This document shows positions 1 to 8,284 of a DNA stretch of 64,000 nucleotides, piece by piece (the first letter of the stretch is position 1; every line of letters begins with the position of its first letter). A program made the translations under genes and the position numbers. The notes beneath the pieces are model-generated. The model saw nothing but the letters and a program-made list of their open reading frames with translations. It was not told the origin of the DNA and did not search any database. Source of the DNA: Vagococcus elongatus. GTDB lineage: Bacteria > Bacillota > Bacilli > Lactobacillales > Vagococcaceae. The stretch is from the NCBI RefSeq assembly GCF_003987645.1, contig NZ_NGKA01000005.1, positions 1 to 64,000 on the forward strand, read 5' to 3'.

Positions 1-7
1 TATTTCC

Positions 8-25
8 TCTGTGAGTAGTCACAGA
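8..25. repeat. Short inverted repeat
   Basis: The arms TCTGTGA and TCACAGA are perfect complements around the loop GTAG. No T-run follows, so it is not a clear terminator. It lies in the gene-free 193 bases before the TetR stop codon; nothing else was recognised there. It could be an operator for a gene left of the window. Confidence 0.35.
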
Positions 26-193
26 AATCATATTCCCAGAAAATCATTGAAATATCGTACACCTATTGAAGTCTTTTTGAGTTATGTACAAGACGCAATT
101 TATTCTAACTTAATTTGACAAATGAAAGATAAAAAATAAATTTTTATTTGAATCATATTCATTCATGAAAACTAAGAAGATTTACTCCTTGGG

Positions 194-805
194 TCAGTCC
201 CGATCTATTTCTATTCCCAGCACTGTCAGGTGGCCATTTCCCACCAGCTTGATGACGAGGCGAGCCATGTGATCGGGATTAAAATTATTTTCATAGTTCA
301 CTAGCCAGTGGACCGTCCCTAAAAAAATAGACGTCATATACTGGACAATAAAGTCTATTGGCACTTCTATGTCATTTTCTGTGATTTTAAGATTTTTGAA
401 TATTTCTTCGTACTTATCGTATAAAAGTTCGATTAATTTTTGACGGAATTGAATAGTCGCTCTTCCATCGGAAATGGAAGAAAAAAACGGCTTGTTTTCT
501 TGAATAACTTGAAAAATTTTTGTCAGCATCCGTTCCATTTTTTTTAATTTTACTGTTTTTCCCGACAACAACTTCTCCGTATCTAAGATTTCGGCAAATG
601 CTTTAATGGATACTTCAAGGATTTGATCATACAAATCCTGTTTATCTTTAAAGTGGGCATAAAAAGTCGCACGATTAATCATTGCGGCATCAGCAATTTC
701 CTGAATCGTGATTTCTTCATATTCTTTTGTCTTGCTTAAAGCGACAAACGCTTCAATAATCATTTTTTTTGTTCTAATAACCCGCAAGTCAGTTTTTTTC
801 TTCAT
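194..805 (-). CDS. TetR/AcrR family transcriptional regulator
   Basis: This is a 203-residue one-component repressor-type protein. The N-terminal 50 or so residues form the TetR helix-turn-helix: EEITIQEIADAAMINRATFYAHF is split here as EEITIQEIADAA followed by NRATFYAHFKDK. The helical C-terminal part is the variable ligand and dimer domain. The start at 805 was preferred because the minus strand has AAGGAG seven bases upstream; the longer frame back to 868 has no ribosome site. The gene is divergent from the giant activase at 994, with 188 bases between them, so it most likely controls that gene and itself. The ligand cannot be read from sequence. Confidence 0.85.
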   Translation of the reverse strand: MKKKTDLRVIRTKKMIIEAFVALSKTKEYEEITIQEIADAAMINRATFYAHFKDKQDLYDQILEVSIKAFAEILDTEKLLSGKTVKLKKMERMLTKIFQVIQENKPFFSSISDGRATIQFRQKLIELLYDKYEEIFKNLKITENDIEVPIDFIVQYMTSIFLGTVHWLVNYENNFNPDHMARLVIKLVGNGHLTVLGIEIDRD

Positions 806-883
806 AACAAATTCTCCTTTTTTAGTGGATAAGCAACAAAGATGTTCGTATTGTTGGTTAACCCACATTTCGATGCATATTGT

Positions 884-912
884 TTGTTGAAAAATAATTC
901 ACATGGTATAAA
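884..912 (+). promoter_or_regulatory. Promoter of the activase gene
   Basis: TTGTTG and TATAAA are separated by exactly 17 bases, about 80 bases before the GTG start at 994. A small dyad, CAACA-GAT-TGTTG at 943-955, lies just downstream of the likely transcription start and is a candidate operator for the divergent TetR protein. Confidence 0.5.
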
Positions 913-993
913 ATGATTATATCAAACACTTTGTCACATAATCAACAGATTGTTGTTTATGTAGTGAAATTAGAAACAAGTTGAGGTGCTTTT

Positions 994-3900
994 GTGTTAC
1001 GAGCGGGTATAGATGTAGGATCAACCACTGTGAAGCTAGTTGTGACGGATGATAACTTGAACCTATTGTTTTCAAAATATGAGCGGCACTATTCAGATGT
1101 GAAACAAGCAATGGAAAAAATTCTAAATGAAGCGAAAGATATTTTAGGGAATCAGGAACTTTCTGTTTCCATCACAGGCTCAGGGGGCATGGGGCTAGCA
1201 GAACTCTTGCAGATCGATTTTGTACAGGAAGTTATTGCTTGTACAAAAACAGTTGAAAAATTGATTCCTGAAACAGATGTTGCTATTGAGCTGGGCGGAG
1301 AAGATGCCAAGATTACTTTTTTTGACGGTGCTTTAGAACAGCGGATGAACGGAAGTTGTGCAGGAGGCACAGGGGCTTTTATCGATCAGATGGCCGTGTT
1401 GCTGCAAACGGACGCAAACGGTATTAATGAATTAGCTAAAAATTATCAGAACATTTATCCGATTGCTTCGCGGTGCGGAGTATTTGCCAAAACAGATATT
1501 CAGCCTTTAATCAATGAAGGAGCGGCTCAGGCAGATATTGCGGCTAGTATTTTTCAAGCTGTTGTGAATCAGACGATTGCCGGTCTAGCATCGGGAAGAA
1601 AAATACGCGGGAAAATCGCCTTTTTGGGGGGACCATTATTTTTCATGAGCGAACTTCGCCGACGATTTATCGAAACCTTGGACATTAAAGAAGAGGATGT
1701 TATTTTTCCGGAAAATTCTCAGTTATTTGTAGCTATGGGAGCAGCTCTCGACAGTCAGGAACATGAAAATTGTTTTACAATCGAGACACTTCTTGAAAGA
1801 ATTGATAGCGACGAAGGAAACATCATGGTGTCAGAAGACACGTTAGAGCCGTTGTTTCATTCCGAGCAAGAACTGGCAGAATTCCGGCAGCGTCACAGTC
1901 AAGCTTCAGCGGAAATGGGCAGTCTAGAAGCTCATTCGGGAGCAATTTTTCTTGGTATTGATGCGGGTTCCACAACAACAAAAGTTGTTGCGATTGATGA
2001 AGATGGTGCTATTTTATTTCAGCATTACGGCAATAATGAAGGACAGCCGTTGGAAACGACCATGGCGGTCTTGCAAGAGTTATATCAGCAGATGCCTGAC
2101 GATGTATTTATCGGAAAAGTTGCGGTGACCGGCTATGGTGAACATTTAATCAAAAATGCGTTGAAGTTGGACATTGGTGAAGTGGAAACGATCGCACATT
2201 ATAAAGCTGCCAACCGCTTTTACCCAGGCGTGGATTTTATACTGGATATTGGTGGGCAAGATATGAAGGCAATGAAAGTAAGAGACGGCGTTTTGACGTC
2301 TATTCAGCTAAATGAAGCTTGTTCTTCCGGGTGCGGCTCATTCATTGAAACTTTTGCTAAATCCTTGCGTTATGATGTGGAGGAATTTTCTCAGTTGGCA
2401 TTAAGTTCTCGTGCCCCTGTTGATTTAGGTTCTCGGTGCACGGTCTTTATGAATTCTAAAGTCAAACAGGTGCAAAAAGAAGGAGCTTCTGTTGGAGATA
2501 TTTCAGCTGGACTATCTTATTCAGTGATAAAAAATGCTATTTATAAAGTGATAAAAGTTCGTCGTCCGGAAGATTTAGGAGAAAAAATAGTTTGCCAAGG
2601 GGGGACGTTCTATAACGAAGCCGTGCTCCGTGCGTTTGAATTGGTCAGCGGTATCGAAGTTGTTCGACCGTCAATTTCTGGTCTGATGGGGGCATACGGT
2701 GCGGGGTTGATCGCTTTGGAAAATTATCAAGACGGAGATGTGTCGTCAATTTTGTCCCTAGATGAGATGAAAAAATTCACTGCAGAGAATGAGCATACGG
2801 TCTGCGGCCTGTGTGAAAACAACTGTATGCTGACAGTCACTATTTTTTCAGATGGCCGGCAGTTTATTACCGGAAATCGGTGTGAACGGGGAGCAAAAAT
2901 AAAAGTTCAAAAAGAAGACCGCCGGGAAAACATGGTGGACTATAAATATCGAAAATTATTTAAGTACCGGCCACTGAGTATGAAAGACCAAACCCGTGGT
3001 GTCATTGGGATTCCTAGAGTCTTAAATATGTATGAAAACTATCCCTTATGGCATACGATTTTCACAGACTTAGGCTTTAGAGTTGAATTATCTCCAAGAT
3101 CAGATAAAGAACTATATGAATCGGGTATTGAGACAATCCCAAGCGACACGGTGTGTTATCCGGCAAAAATTTCTCATGGACATATTCAAGCTCTGATTAA
3201 TCAGGGCGTTCCGTTGATTTTTTATCCAGGAGTTATTTTTGAGCAGGAGGAATTTGCAGAATCGGATAATCATTTTAATTGTCCTATCGTGCAAAGTTAT
3301 CCAGATGTCATAAAAAATAATGTAGATGATATTCGTGAAGGGTCAGTGGATTATCGTAATCCTTTTCTCAACCTTGCCAATCAAAAATCTGTGAGCAACG
3401 TTATGTTTGAAACGTTTAAAGATTTTGGCATCACTAAAGAAGAAATGATTGCCGCAGTCGCACATGGTTACGAGGAATTGGATAATTTTAAACAAGATAT
3501 CCGTAAAAAAGGGGAAGATATCTTAAGTATGCTGGTGTCCAAAAATCAAAAAGGCATCGTTTTGTCAGGGCGCCCTTATCATATTGATCCTGAAATCAAT
3601 CACGGTATCGCAAATGTCATCACTCAGGAAGGATTCCATGTCTTGACTGAAGATGGGGTTTCCCATTTAGAAGATGTTGGAAAGTTGAGAGTGGTCAATC
3701 AGTGGATGTATCATTCACGATTGTATGCTGCTGCCAGAGTGGTGGCTAAGTCAACAAATCTGGAATTGGTCCAGCTCAATTCTTTCGGGTGCGGGATTGA
3801 TGCAGTTACTACAGATCAAGTTGAGGAAATCATGGCGCAGTATGGCAAAATATATACAGCGCTAAAAATTGATGAAGGTTCTAATTTAGGGGCTATCCGC

Positions 3901-5244
3901 ATTCGTCTGCGTTCGTTGAAAGCTTCTGTCAAGGAAAGGGACAAGCTGGATTTTACTCCGAAAAAGCAATATGAAATGCCTGATAGAATCATTTTCACGA
4001 AAGAAATGAGCAGAAAACATACGTTGCTTTTACCTATGCTAAGTCCTATCCATCAAACAGGTTTGGTAGACGTTGCACTGCAGGAAGCAGGCTATAACGT
4101 GGTTTGTCTACCTGCGGAAGATCCTGGAGCAGTTGATATAGGCTTAAAATTTGTGAATAATGATGCCTGTTATCCGGCAATTATTTCAATCGGTCAACTA
4201 ATTAAAGCTTTAGAAAGCGGCCAGTATGATTTGAATAATGTCAGTGTCATGATGACACAAACTGGCGGCGGCTGTCGAGCCACCAACTATATACCTTTGT
4301 TGCGTAAAGCGTTGGCAGACGCAGGGTTTGAGAATGTCCCTGTCGTTTCAGTTTCAATGGGAAATAAAGGCGTGGAAGAACAGCCCGGATTCAAGCTAAC
4401 TCTGCCGCTGTTAAAACGTCTTGCTGTAGCTTTTCTCTATGGCGATTTGTTCGAGCGTGTAGTGTATCGAACTCGTCCTTATGAGTTAGAGTCTGGAATG
4501 GTTGACAGTCTTCATGAGGAATGGATGAAAAAAATCGAACCTAGTGTCCGTTCCGGTTCTTTCCGTCAGTTTCAAAAGAATATGAAGGCCATCATCACGG
4601 AGTTTGATAATATCCCGTTGTCTGATGAGGTCAGACCAAAAGTCGGTGTGGTCGGTGAAATTTTAGTGAAATATTCCCCGGTAGCTAACAACAACATTGT
4701 TAAAGTGATTGAAAACGAGGGTGGGGAAGCTGTCGTCCCTGATATTGCAGGCTTCTTGCTTTACTCCTTGTATAATAGTATTTGGCGCCATGAAAACTTG
4801 GGCATGTCTAAAAAGAGTAAATGGGTGGCTGAATTTGGAATCAAAGTAGTGGAACTATGTCAGAAGCCTATGGACAAAGCGTTACGTGAATCCAACCGTT
4901 TCAGCGGCTTGACCTCCATCTATGACTTGGCCGAGGAGGCAGGGAAAATTTTGTCTATCGGCAATCATACAGGTGAAGGCTGGTTCTTGACAGGTGAAAT
5001 GATTGAGTTGCTGAAGAATGATGTTCCTAATATTGTTTGTCTTCAACCTTTTGGCTGTCTGCCAAATCATGTGGTTGGAAAAGGTGTCATTAAAGAATTG
5101 CGTTCAAGATATCCACAGGCTAACATTTCTCCTATTGATTATGATCCGGGAGTTTCGATTGTCAATCAATTAAATCGTATCAAATTAATGATGGCAACAG
5201 CTCATAAGGCAATGGAAGAGGAGGTCAAAATCGGAAAGTTCTAA
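994..5244 (+). CDS. Giant 2-hydroxyacyl-CoA dehydratase activase-like protein
   Basis: This 1416-residue protein carries two BadF/BcrA-type ASKHA ATPase modules in tandem. The first phosphate loop is GIDVGSTTVK near residue 5 and the second GIDAGSTTTK near 320. The Cys motifs GSCAGGTG (near 120) and ACSSGCGSF (near 442) match the position of the Fe-S ligands in activases. A cluster C-x2-C-x3-C near 604-611 precedes a DUF2229-like and HgdB-like C-terminal half. In the family such activases use ATP to inject an electron into a dehydratase; this long fused form is common in Firmicutes but its substrate is unknown. No separate dehydratase subunit genes are nearby. The start is GTG, with GAGGTG five bases upstream. 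It is monocistronic, followed by a hairpin. Confidence 0.8.
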   Translation: MLRAGIDVGSTTVKLVVTDDNLNLLFSKYERHYSDVKQAMEKILNEAKDILGNQELSVSITGSGGMGLAELLQIDFVQEVIACTKTVEKLIPETDVAIELGGEDAKITFFDGALEQRMNGSCAGGTGAFIDQMAVLLQTDANGINELAKNYQNIYPIASRCGVFAKTDIQPLINEGAAQADIAASIFQAVVNQTIAGLASGRKIRGKIAFLGGPLFFMSELRRRFIETLDIKEEDVIFPENSQLFVAMGAALDSQEHENCFTIETLLERIDSDEGNIMVSEDTLEPLFHSEQELAEFRQRHSQASAEMGSLEAHSGAIFLGIDAGSTTTKVVAIDEDGAILFQHYGNNEGQPLETTMAVLQELYQQMPDDVFIGKVAVTGYGEHLIKNALKLDIGEVETIAHYKAANRFYPGVDFILDIGGQDMKAMKVRDGVLTSIQLNEACSSGCGSFIETFAKSLRYDVEEFSQLALSSRAPVDLGSRCTVFMNSKVKQVQKEGASVGDISAGLSYSVIKNAIYKVIKVRRPEDLGEKIVCQGGTFYNEAVLRAFELVSGIEVVRPSISGLMGAYGAGLIALENYQDGDVSSILSLDEMKKFTAENEHTVCGLCENNCMLTVTIFSDGRQFITGNRCERGAKIKVQKEDRRENMVDYKYRKLFKYRPLSMKDQTRGVIGIPRVLNMYENYPLWHTIFTDLGFRVELSPRSDKELYESGIETIPSDTVCYPAKISHGHIQALINQGVPLIFYPGVIFEQEEFAESDNHFNCPIVQSYPDVIKNNVDDIREGSVDYRNPFLNLANQKSVSNVMFETFKDFGITKEEMIAAVAHGYEELDNFKQDIRKKGEDILSMLVSKNQKGIVLSGRPYHIDPEINHGIANVITQEGFHVLTEDGVSHLEDVGKLRVVNQWMYHSRLYAAARVVAKSTNLELVQLNSFGCGIDAVTTDQVEEIMAQYGKIYTALKIDEGSNLGAIRIRLRSLKASVKERDKLDFTPKKQYEMPDRIIFTKEMSRKHTLLLPMLSPIHQTGLVDVALQEAGYNVVCLPAEDPGAVDIGLKFVNNDACYPAIISIGQLIKALESGQYDLNNVSVMMTQTGGGCRATNYIPLLRKALADAGFENVPVVSVSMGNKGVEEQPGFKLTLPLLKRLAVAFLYGDLFERVVYRTRPYELESGMVDSLHEEWMKKIEPSVRSGSFRQFQKNMKAIITEFDNIPLSDEVRPKVGVVGEILVKYSPVANNNIVKVIENEGGEAVVPDIAGFLLYSLYNSIWRHENLGMSKKSKWVAEFGIKVVELCQKPMDKALRESNRFSGLTSIYDLAEEAGKILSIGNHTGEGWFLTGEMIELLKNDVPNIVCLQPFGCLPNHVVGKGVIKELRSRYPQANISPIDYDPGVSIVNQLNRIKLMMATAHKAMEEEVKIGKF

Positions 5245-5253
5245 TCATTATAG

Positions 5254-5311
5254 ATTAACCCTTAGATGTTTTGGTTTGATGACCTGACGTTTAAGGGTTA
5301 ATTTAGTTGTT
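5254..5311 (+). terminator. Hairpin after the activase gene
   Basis: TTAACCCTTA at 5255-5264 pairs perfectly with TAAGGGTTAA at 5292-5301, and pairing can extend inward through GATGT/GACGT-type pairs with GU wobbles. The tail is T-rich (TTTAGTTGTTT) but not a pure U-run, so termination may be partial. The tail overlaps the next promoter. Confidence 0.55.
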
Positions 5312-5335
5312 TATACGGTATATACCAGTTATAAT
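5307..5335 (+). promoter_or_regulatory. Promoter with embedded palindrome for the GntR gene
   Basis: TTGTTT and TATAAT are 17 bases apart. The perfect palindrome GGTATATACC (5317-5326) fills the spacer. Palindromes of this kind are typical GntR/UTRA operators, so the regulator at 5435 probably represses itself; that is inference. Confidence 0.6.
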
Positions 5336-5434
5336 ACAGAAGTATAAACATCTATGAGAAAGCTGTTTGATCATTAGACCAATAGCTGATAATAAGAGAG
5401 ACTATCTAATGATGAAGGAGAGGGGCTTAATATA

Positions 5435-6148
5435 ATGTCAAATATGACTATACCGAGATATTTACAAATATATAATCAGCTGCGTCAAGAGATTGAGGAT
5501 GGAAAATGGCGAGTTGGTGATAAGCTGCCGTCTGAAAGGGATTTAGCCCTAAGTTTTGAGGTTAGCCGCATGACTCTTCGGCAAGCTGTCCAAACCTTGG
5601 CAGATGATGGGATTTTGGAAAGAAAAATCGGGTCGGGGACCTATGTCGCAGATAAAAAAGTTCAGGAGACGCTGAAAGGAACCACCAGTTTTTCCCAGAT
5701 TGTCCGTGAGCAAGGAAAGAAACCTTCTACTAAGGCAGTTTCATATTTTGTGACCCAACCAAGTACTAATGAAATGGAGAAATTAAATTTATCCCCTCAA
5801 GATAAAATTTTAAGAATGGAACGAGTTCGTTACGCTGACAACTTGCCGATTTGTTTTGAGGTTATGAGTATCCCCTATGAGCTGATCAAGCATTTTAATA
5901 AAAAAGAAATTACGCAGTCTTTTTACGAAACAATGAAGACAAAGGGGAATTATCGTATCAGTCATTCAAAACAAAATATCTCAGCTACCCTTGCGAAAGA
6001 GAGAACGGCCGATTTTTTAAACATTAAAAAAGGGGAAGCCATGCTTCAATTGATCCAATTAACTTATTTGGAAGATGGTCGTCCCTTTGAACTGGTGCGG
6101 TCGTATTATGTGGGTGACAGATTCGAGTTTGTGTTAGAAAGATATTAA
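5435..6148 (+). CDS. GntR family regulator, HutC/UTRA type
   Basis: This 237-residue protein has an N-terminal winged helix (about residues 1-75: PRYLQIYNQLRQEIEDG, LPSERDLA, SRMTLRQAVQTL, ERKIGSGTYV) followed by a UTRA effector domain (about 90-235). In the family the UTRA domain senses a small molecule, often a phosphorylated sugar or amino sugar, and releases DNA. It resembles the NagR/YvoA branch, but the ligand cannot be assigned. It is monocistronic with its own promoter and terminator. The palindrome in its promoter suggests autoregulation; a second target is not obvious next door. The start ATG follows AAGGAGAGGGG, with a somewhat long spacer. Confidence 0.85.
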   Translation: MSNMTIPRYLQIYNQLRQEIEDGKWRVGDKLPSERDLALSFEVSRMTLRQAVQTLADDGILERKIGSGTYVADKKVQETLKGTTSFSQIVREQGKKPSTKAVSYFVTQPSTNEMEKLNLSPQDKILRMERVRYADNLPICFEVMSIPYELIKHFNKKEITQSFYETMKTKGNYRISHSKQNISATLAKERTADFLNIKKGEAMLQLIQLTYLEDGRPFELVRSYYVGDRFEFVLERY

Positions 6149-6152
6149 GCGC

Positions 6153-6178
6153 AGAGGTCTGAAGCAGGCCTCTTTTTT
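6153..6178 (+). terminator. Intrinsic terminator of the GntR gene
   Basis: AGAGGTC pairs with GGCCTCT (one GU) around a seven-base loop and is followed by six Ts. Confidence 0.85.
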
Positions 6179-6334
6179 AAAAGTTTATAGTGTTGACAAA
6201 TCATTTTTAGATTCATCAATTCCATAAATTACGGCTAAAAAATCAGGTTGGCGACCGCTTAGAAACTGCCTGCCTTGAAGAAGTTAATGAAAACGATGGG
6301 TAGACGTGTGCGAAAAAATAGTTTTCAAAAAAAT

Positions 6335-6410
6335 ACTTGCATGCCTTAGCAAGTCTCATACTGATTTTTGTTTGTAAAGGTATAGCTAACTTGCTAAAAT
6401 AAAGAGCAAG
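6335..6410 (+). promoter_or_regulatory. Leader with four alternately pairing segments
   Basis: Four short segments alternate in complementarity: ACTTGC (6335-6340), AGCAAGT (6348-6354), ACTTGCT (6389-6395) and AGCAAG (6405-6410). Pairings 1:2, 2:3 and 3:4 are all possible but mutually exclusive. The last segment runs into an AAGGAG sequence. The leader from 6179 also holds a possible TTGACA at 6193 and a stop-bounded frame of about 31 codons (6222 area) with no recognisable start. Nothing else was identified between 6179 and 6462. Confidence 0.35.
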
Positions 6411-6462
6411 GAGATATTTTTCAAGATTTGGCTTCTAAAAATACTTGAAGAAGGGGATTTAT

Positions 6463-6753
6463 ATGAAAAAGATATGCTTTTTCCTAACTTTGCCAAACGC
6501 TATGGGTTACACAAGTTTACGAGGACTGCCACTGAATGAAAAGGGATTGAAGAAATTTTTTGAACCGTATTATGATGTTTCTTTGAATTATGATGACAGA
6601 GGGACGGCAGATTATTTGATCATTCCTGATCCTTTTGTACCTTTCGTCAATGATACATCAGCTGTTGAAATTAAAGTTCCTTCGAAATTATTTATCACGA
6701 AGGATTTTGAAAAGATTAAAGAAATCATAGATAGTCATGTTAACGGCAAATAA
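6463..6753 (+). CDS. Unrecognised 96-residue cytoplasmic protein
   Basis: I do not recognise this gene. The product is small, begins MKKICFFLTLPNAMGY and is rich in alternating hydrophobic stretches that suggest an alpha/beta fold. It has no clear signal peptide or membrane segment. Features seen are a YDDRGTADYLIIPDP segment in the middle and a Lys-rich C-terminus. ATG at 6463 was chosen over the in-frame TTG at 6445 because AAGAAGGGG ends seven bases before the ATG. It is a single gene between terminators, with an unusual long leader carrying paired segments. A vague resemblance to small PTS EIIB-like folds is too weak to use. Confidence 0.6.
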   Translation: MKKICFFLTLPNAMGYTSLRGLPLNEKGLKKFFEPYYDVSLNYDDRGTADYLIIPDPFVPFVNDTSAVEIKVPSKLFITKDFEKIKEIIDSHVNGK

Positions 6754-6797
6754 AGTATCAATATTTTGATTCAGAAGTTAGATAGATTTATAAACAA

Positions 6798-6842
6798 AAG
6801 TAAGTTTTTAGAGCGGTTCATCTCTAAAAACTTACTTTTTTT
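6798..6842 (+). terminator. Strong intrinsic terminator
   Basis: A perfect 16-base-pair stem (AAGTAAGTTTTTAGAG and its complement) closes an eight-base loop and ends in a T-run. Confidence 0.92.
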
Positions 6843-6918
6843 GCAGGATCAAGCAAGATTTCTTCTTTGGAAGGTATCATGGTCATAAAAGGTCACATAG
6901 CAGATTGCACTGACCAGT

Positions 6919-7551
6919 TTAAATGGGGTGTTCAAAATATTTTTTTTCGCCCAATTCTACTTGTAATTGTCCACTAAGCAAATTAGTCAATTGCTTTTCA
7001 AATTCAGCAACCATCTTTTCATCAATCATCAAAGTTACCGTTACTTTGTCAGTAAAGTTAGTTTCTGCGATACTGAAATTTTCCTGACGTAAGAAATGTT
7101 CCAGAACATTATGACTGGCATAGTCAACGGTGATAAAAAGTTCCTGCTGGAGTGTGCCCTTGACCAGCCCAACTGTGTCCAGTCCTTCGGCTACTGCACT
7201 GCTGTATGCACGAATCAATCCTCCTGCGCCTAATTTTATTCCCCCAAAATACCGTGTGACAATCGCTAGCGTATTGATGACATTGCGTTTTTTCAAAACT
7301 TCCAGCATTGGGACGCCTGCCGTTCCGCTAGGTTCCCCGTCATCGCTGCTGCGCTGAATGTCGTGATGTTGTCCTAAAACATAGGCAATGCAGTTGTGGT
7401 TAGCTTTCCAGTGTTCTTTTCTAGTCGCTTGGATAATTTCCTTTGCTTCTTTCTCTGACTGGATTCTGACGAGTTTAGTAATAAATCGTGATTTTTTGAT
7501 TTCAAGTTCATGTACACCATTTTCTTTGATGGTGATATAAGATTCCTCCAT
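6919..7551 (-). CDS. yigZ: YigZ/IMPACT family protein
   Basis: This 210-residue protein belongs to the UPF0029 (IMPACT) family, related to the regulator of eIF2 kinase in eukaryotes; its bacterial role is not settled. The N-terminal domain carries the family signatures SSDDGEPSGTAG and RYFGGIKLGAGGLIRAY. The C-terminal 70 residues form the small ferredoxin-like DUF1949 domain. The start at 7551 follows GAGAGGTG; the frame runs 69 codons further upstream but that part looks non-coding and overlaps the divergent gene. It is divergent from the unknown gene at 7692, sharing about 140 bases of control region. Confidence 0.85.
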   Translation of the reverse strand: MEESYITIKENGVHELEIKKSRFITKLVRIQSEKEAKEIIQATRKEHWKANHNCIAYVLGQHHDIQRSSDDGEPSGTAGVPMLEVLKKRNVINTLAIVTRYFGGIKLGAGGLIRAYSSAVAEGLDTVGLVKGTLQQELFITVDYASHNVLEHFLRQENFSIAETNFTDKVTVTLMIDEKMVAEFEKQLTNLLSGQLQVELGEKKYFEHPI

Positions 7552-7691
7552 ACTGGCACCTCTCTTACATTCTAGTATATTCAATGGCAAGTTTTTGAGC
7601 AAGTTAAAAACAAAATGAAAATTAGTTGAAACTTTTCTGCGCTGGGAGTAGAATAACTGAGGATTAATTTTGTAATGAGGTGTTAAGAGTG

Positions 7692-8216
7692 ATGGAAAAT
7701 ATCGAAAGAGTCTTCGATGGTGAACATATTTTATTGTCAAATGGTAAAAAAATTCCACTAAAAAAAATCAGACAAGTAAAAATTGTAGTAGCACCTTATC
7801 TGATTTTCCAAGTATGGCGTCAAAAAGGCGATTGTTTTGAACAGACTTTGATGAAAGTCATCTATCCTTCTTCTACGGAGAAGGGTTATGACAAGGAACA
7901 ATTGGTCCAAGGAGAAATTCGGCCTACGCGTTCCATTCATTATTTTACTGAAGGGTCTAAACAAATCAAACGCAAAATAGATTTAAAAAATCCTCATAAA
8001 GTCAAGCTGACAGGCCATCGTAATCTTATATTGGAGTTGCTTGACGGTGAAGAAGAAAAAGTTTCTTTTGATGGAGACTGTATGAATCGTCTGGAGGAGA
8101 TTACTCAGATTGAACGGGATGGGGCAGTCGTCCCAGTCACTGATTTTTTTGACAGGGCTTCATATATCTTGGAAGTTATTAAAAAACAAGGACTGCCAGT
8201 CTCTTCATATATTTGA
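7692..8216 (+). CDS. Unrecognised 174-residue protein
   Basis: I do not recognise a family. The protein starts MENIERVFDGEHILLSNGKK and looks soluble and strand-rich, with many charged residues and no membrane segment. The start ATG at 7692 has GAGGTG nine bases upstream; the in-frame GTG at 7680 would overlap that ribosome site. It is divergent from yigZ and convergent with the hydrolase gene, from which it is separated by a shared bidirectional terminator. Base composition is like its neighbours, so there is no sign of recent transfer. Confidence 0.6.
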   Translation: MENIERVFDGEHILLSNGKKIPLKKIRQVKIVVAPYLIFQVWRQKGDCFEQTLMKVIYPSSTEKGYDKEQLVQGEIRPTRSIHYFTEGSKQIKRKIDLKNPHKVKLTGHRNLILELLDGEEEKVSFDGDCMNRLEEITQIERDGAVVPVTDFFDRASYILEVIKKQGLPVSSYI

Positions 8217-8229
8217 ACACATGGGAAAT

Positions 8230-8284
8230 AAACACAGTCCTTATCAGCAGAGAAGTATTCTGCCGGCAAGGACTGTGTTTTATA
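8230..8284. terminator. Bidirectional terminator between convergent genes
   Basis: AAACACAGTCCTT (8230-8242) is the perfect complement of AAGGACTGTGTTT (8268-8280), with an inner GCAGA/TCTGC stem. A's lead and T's trail, so it can serve both strands. The stop codon of the minus-strand hydrolase lies inside its right arm. Confidence 0.9.

Noticed and set aside
7551-7758. N-terminal extension of YigZ by 69 residues
   Set aside because: It has no family similarity, lies in the divergent control region and overlaps the neighbouring gene; the GAGAGGTG site favours 7551.
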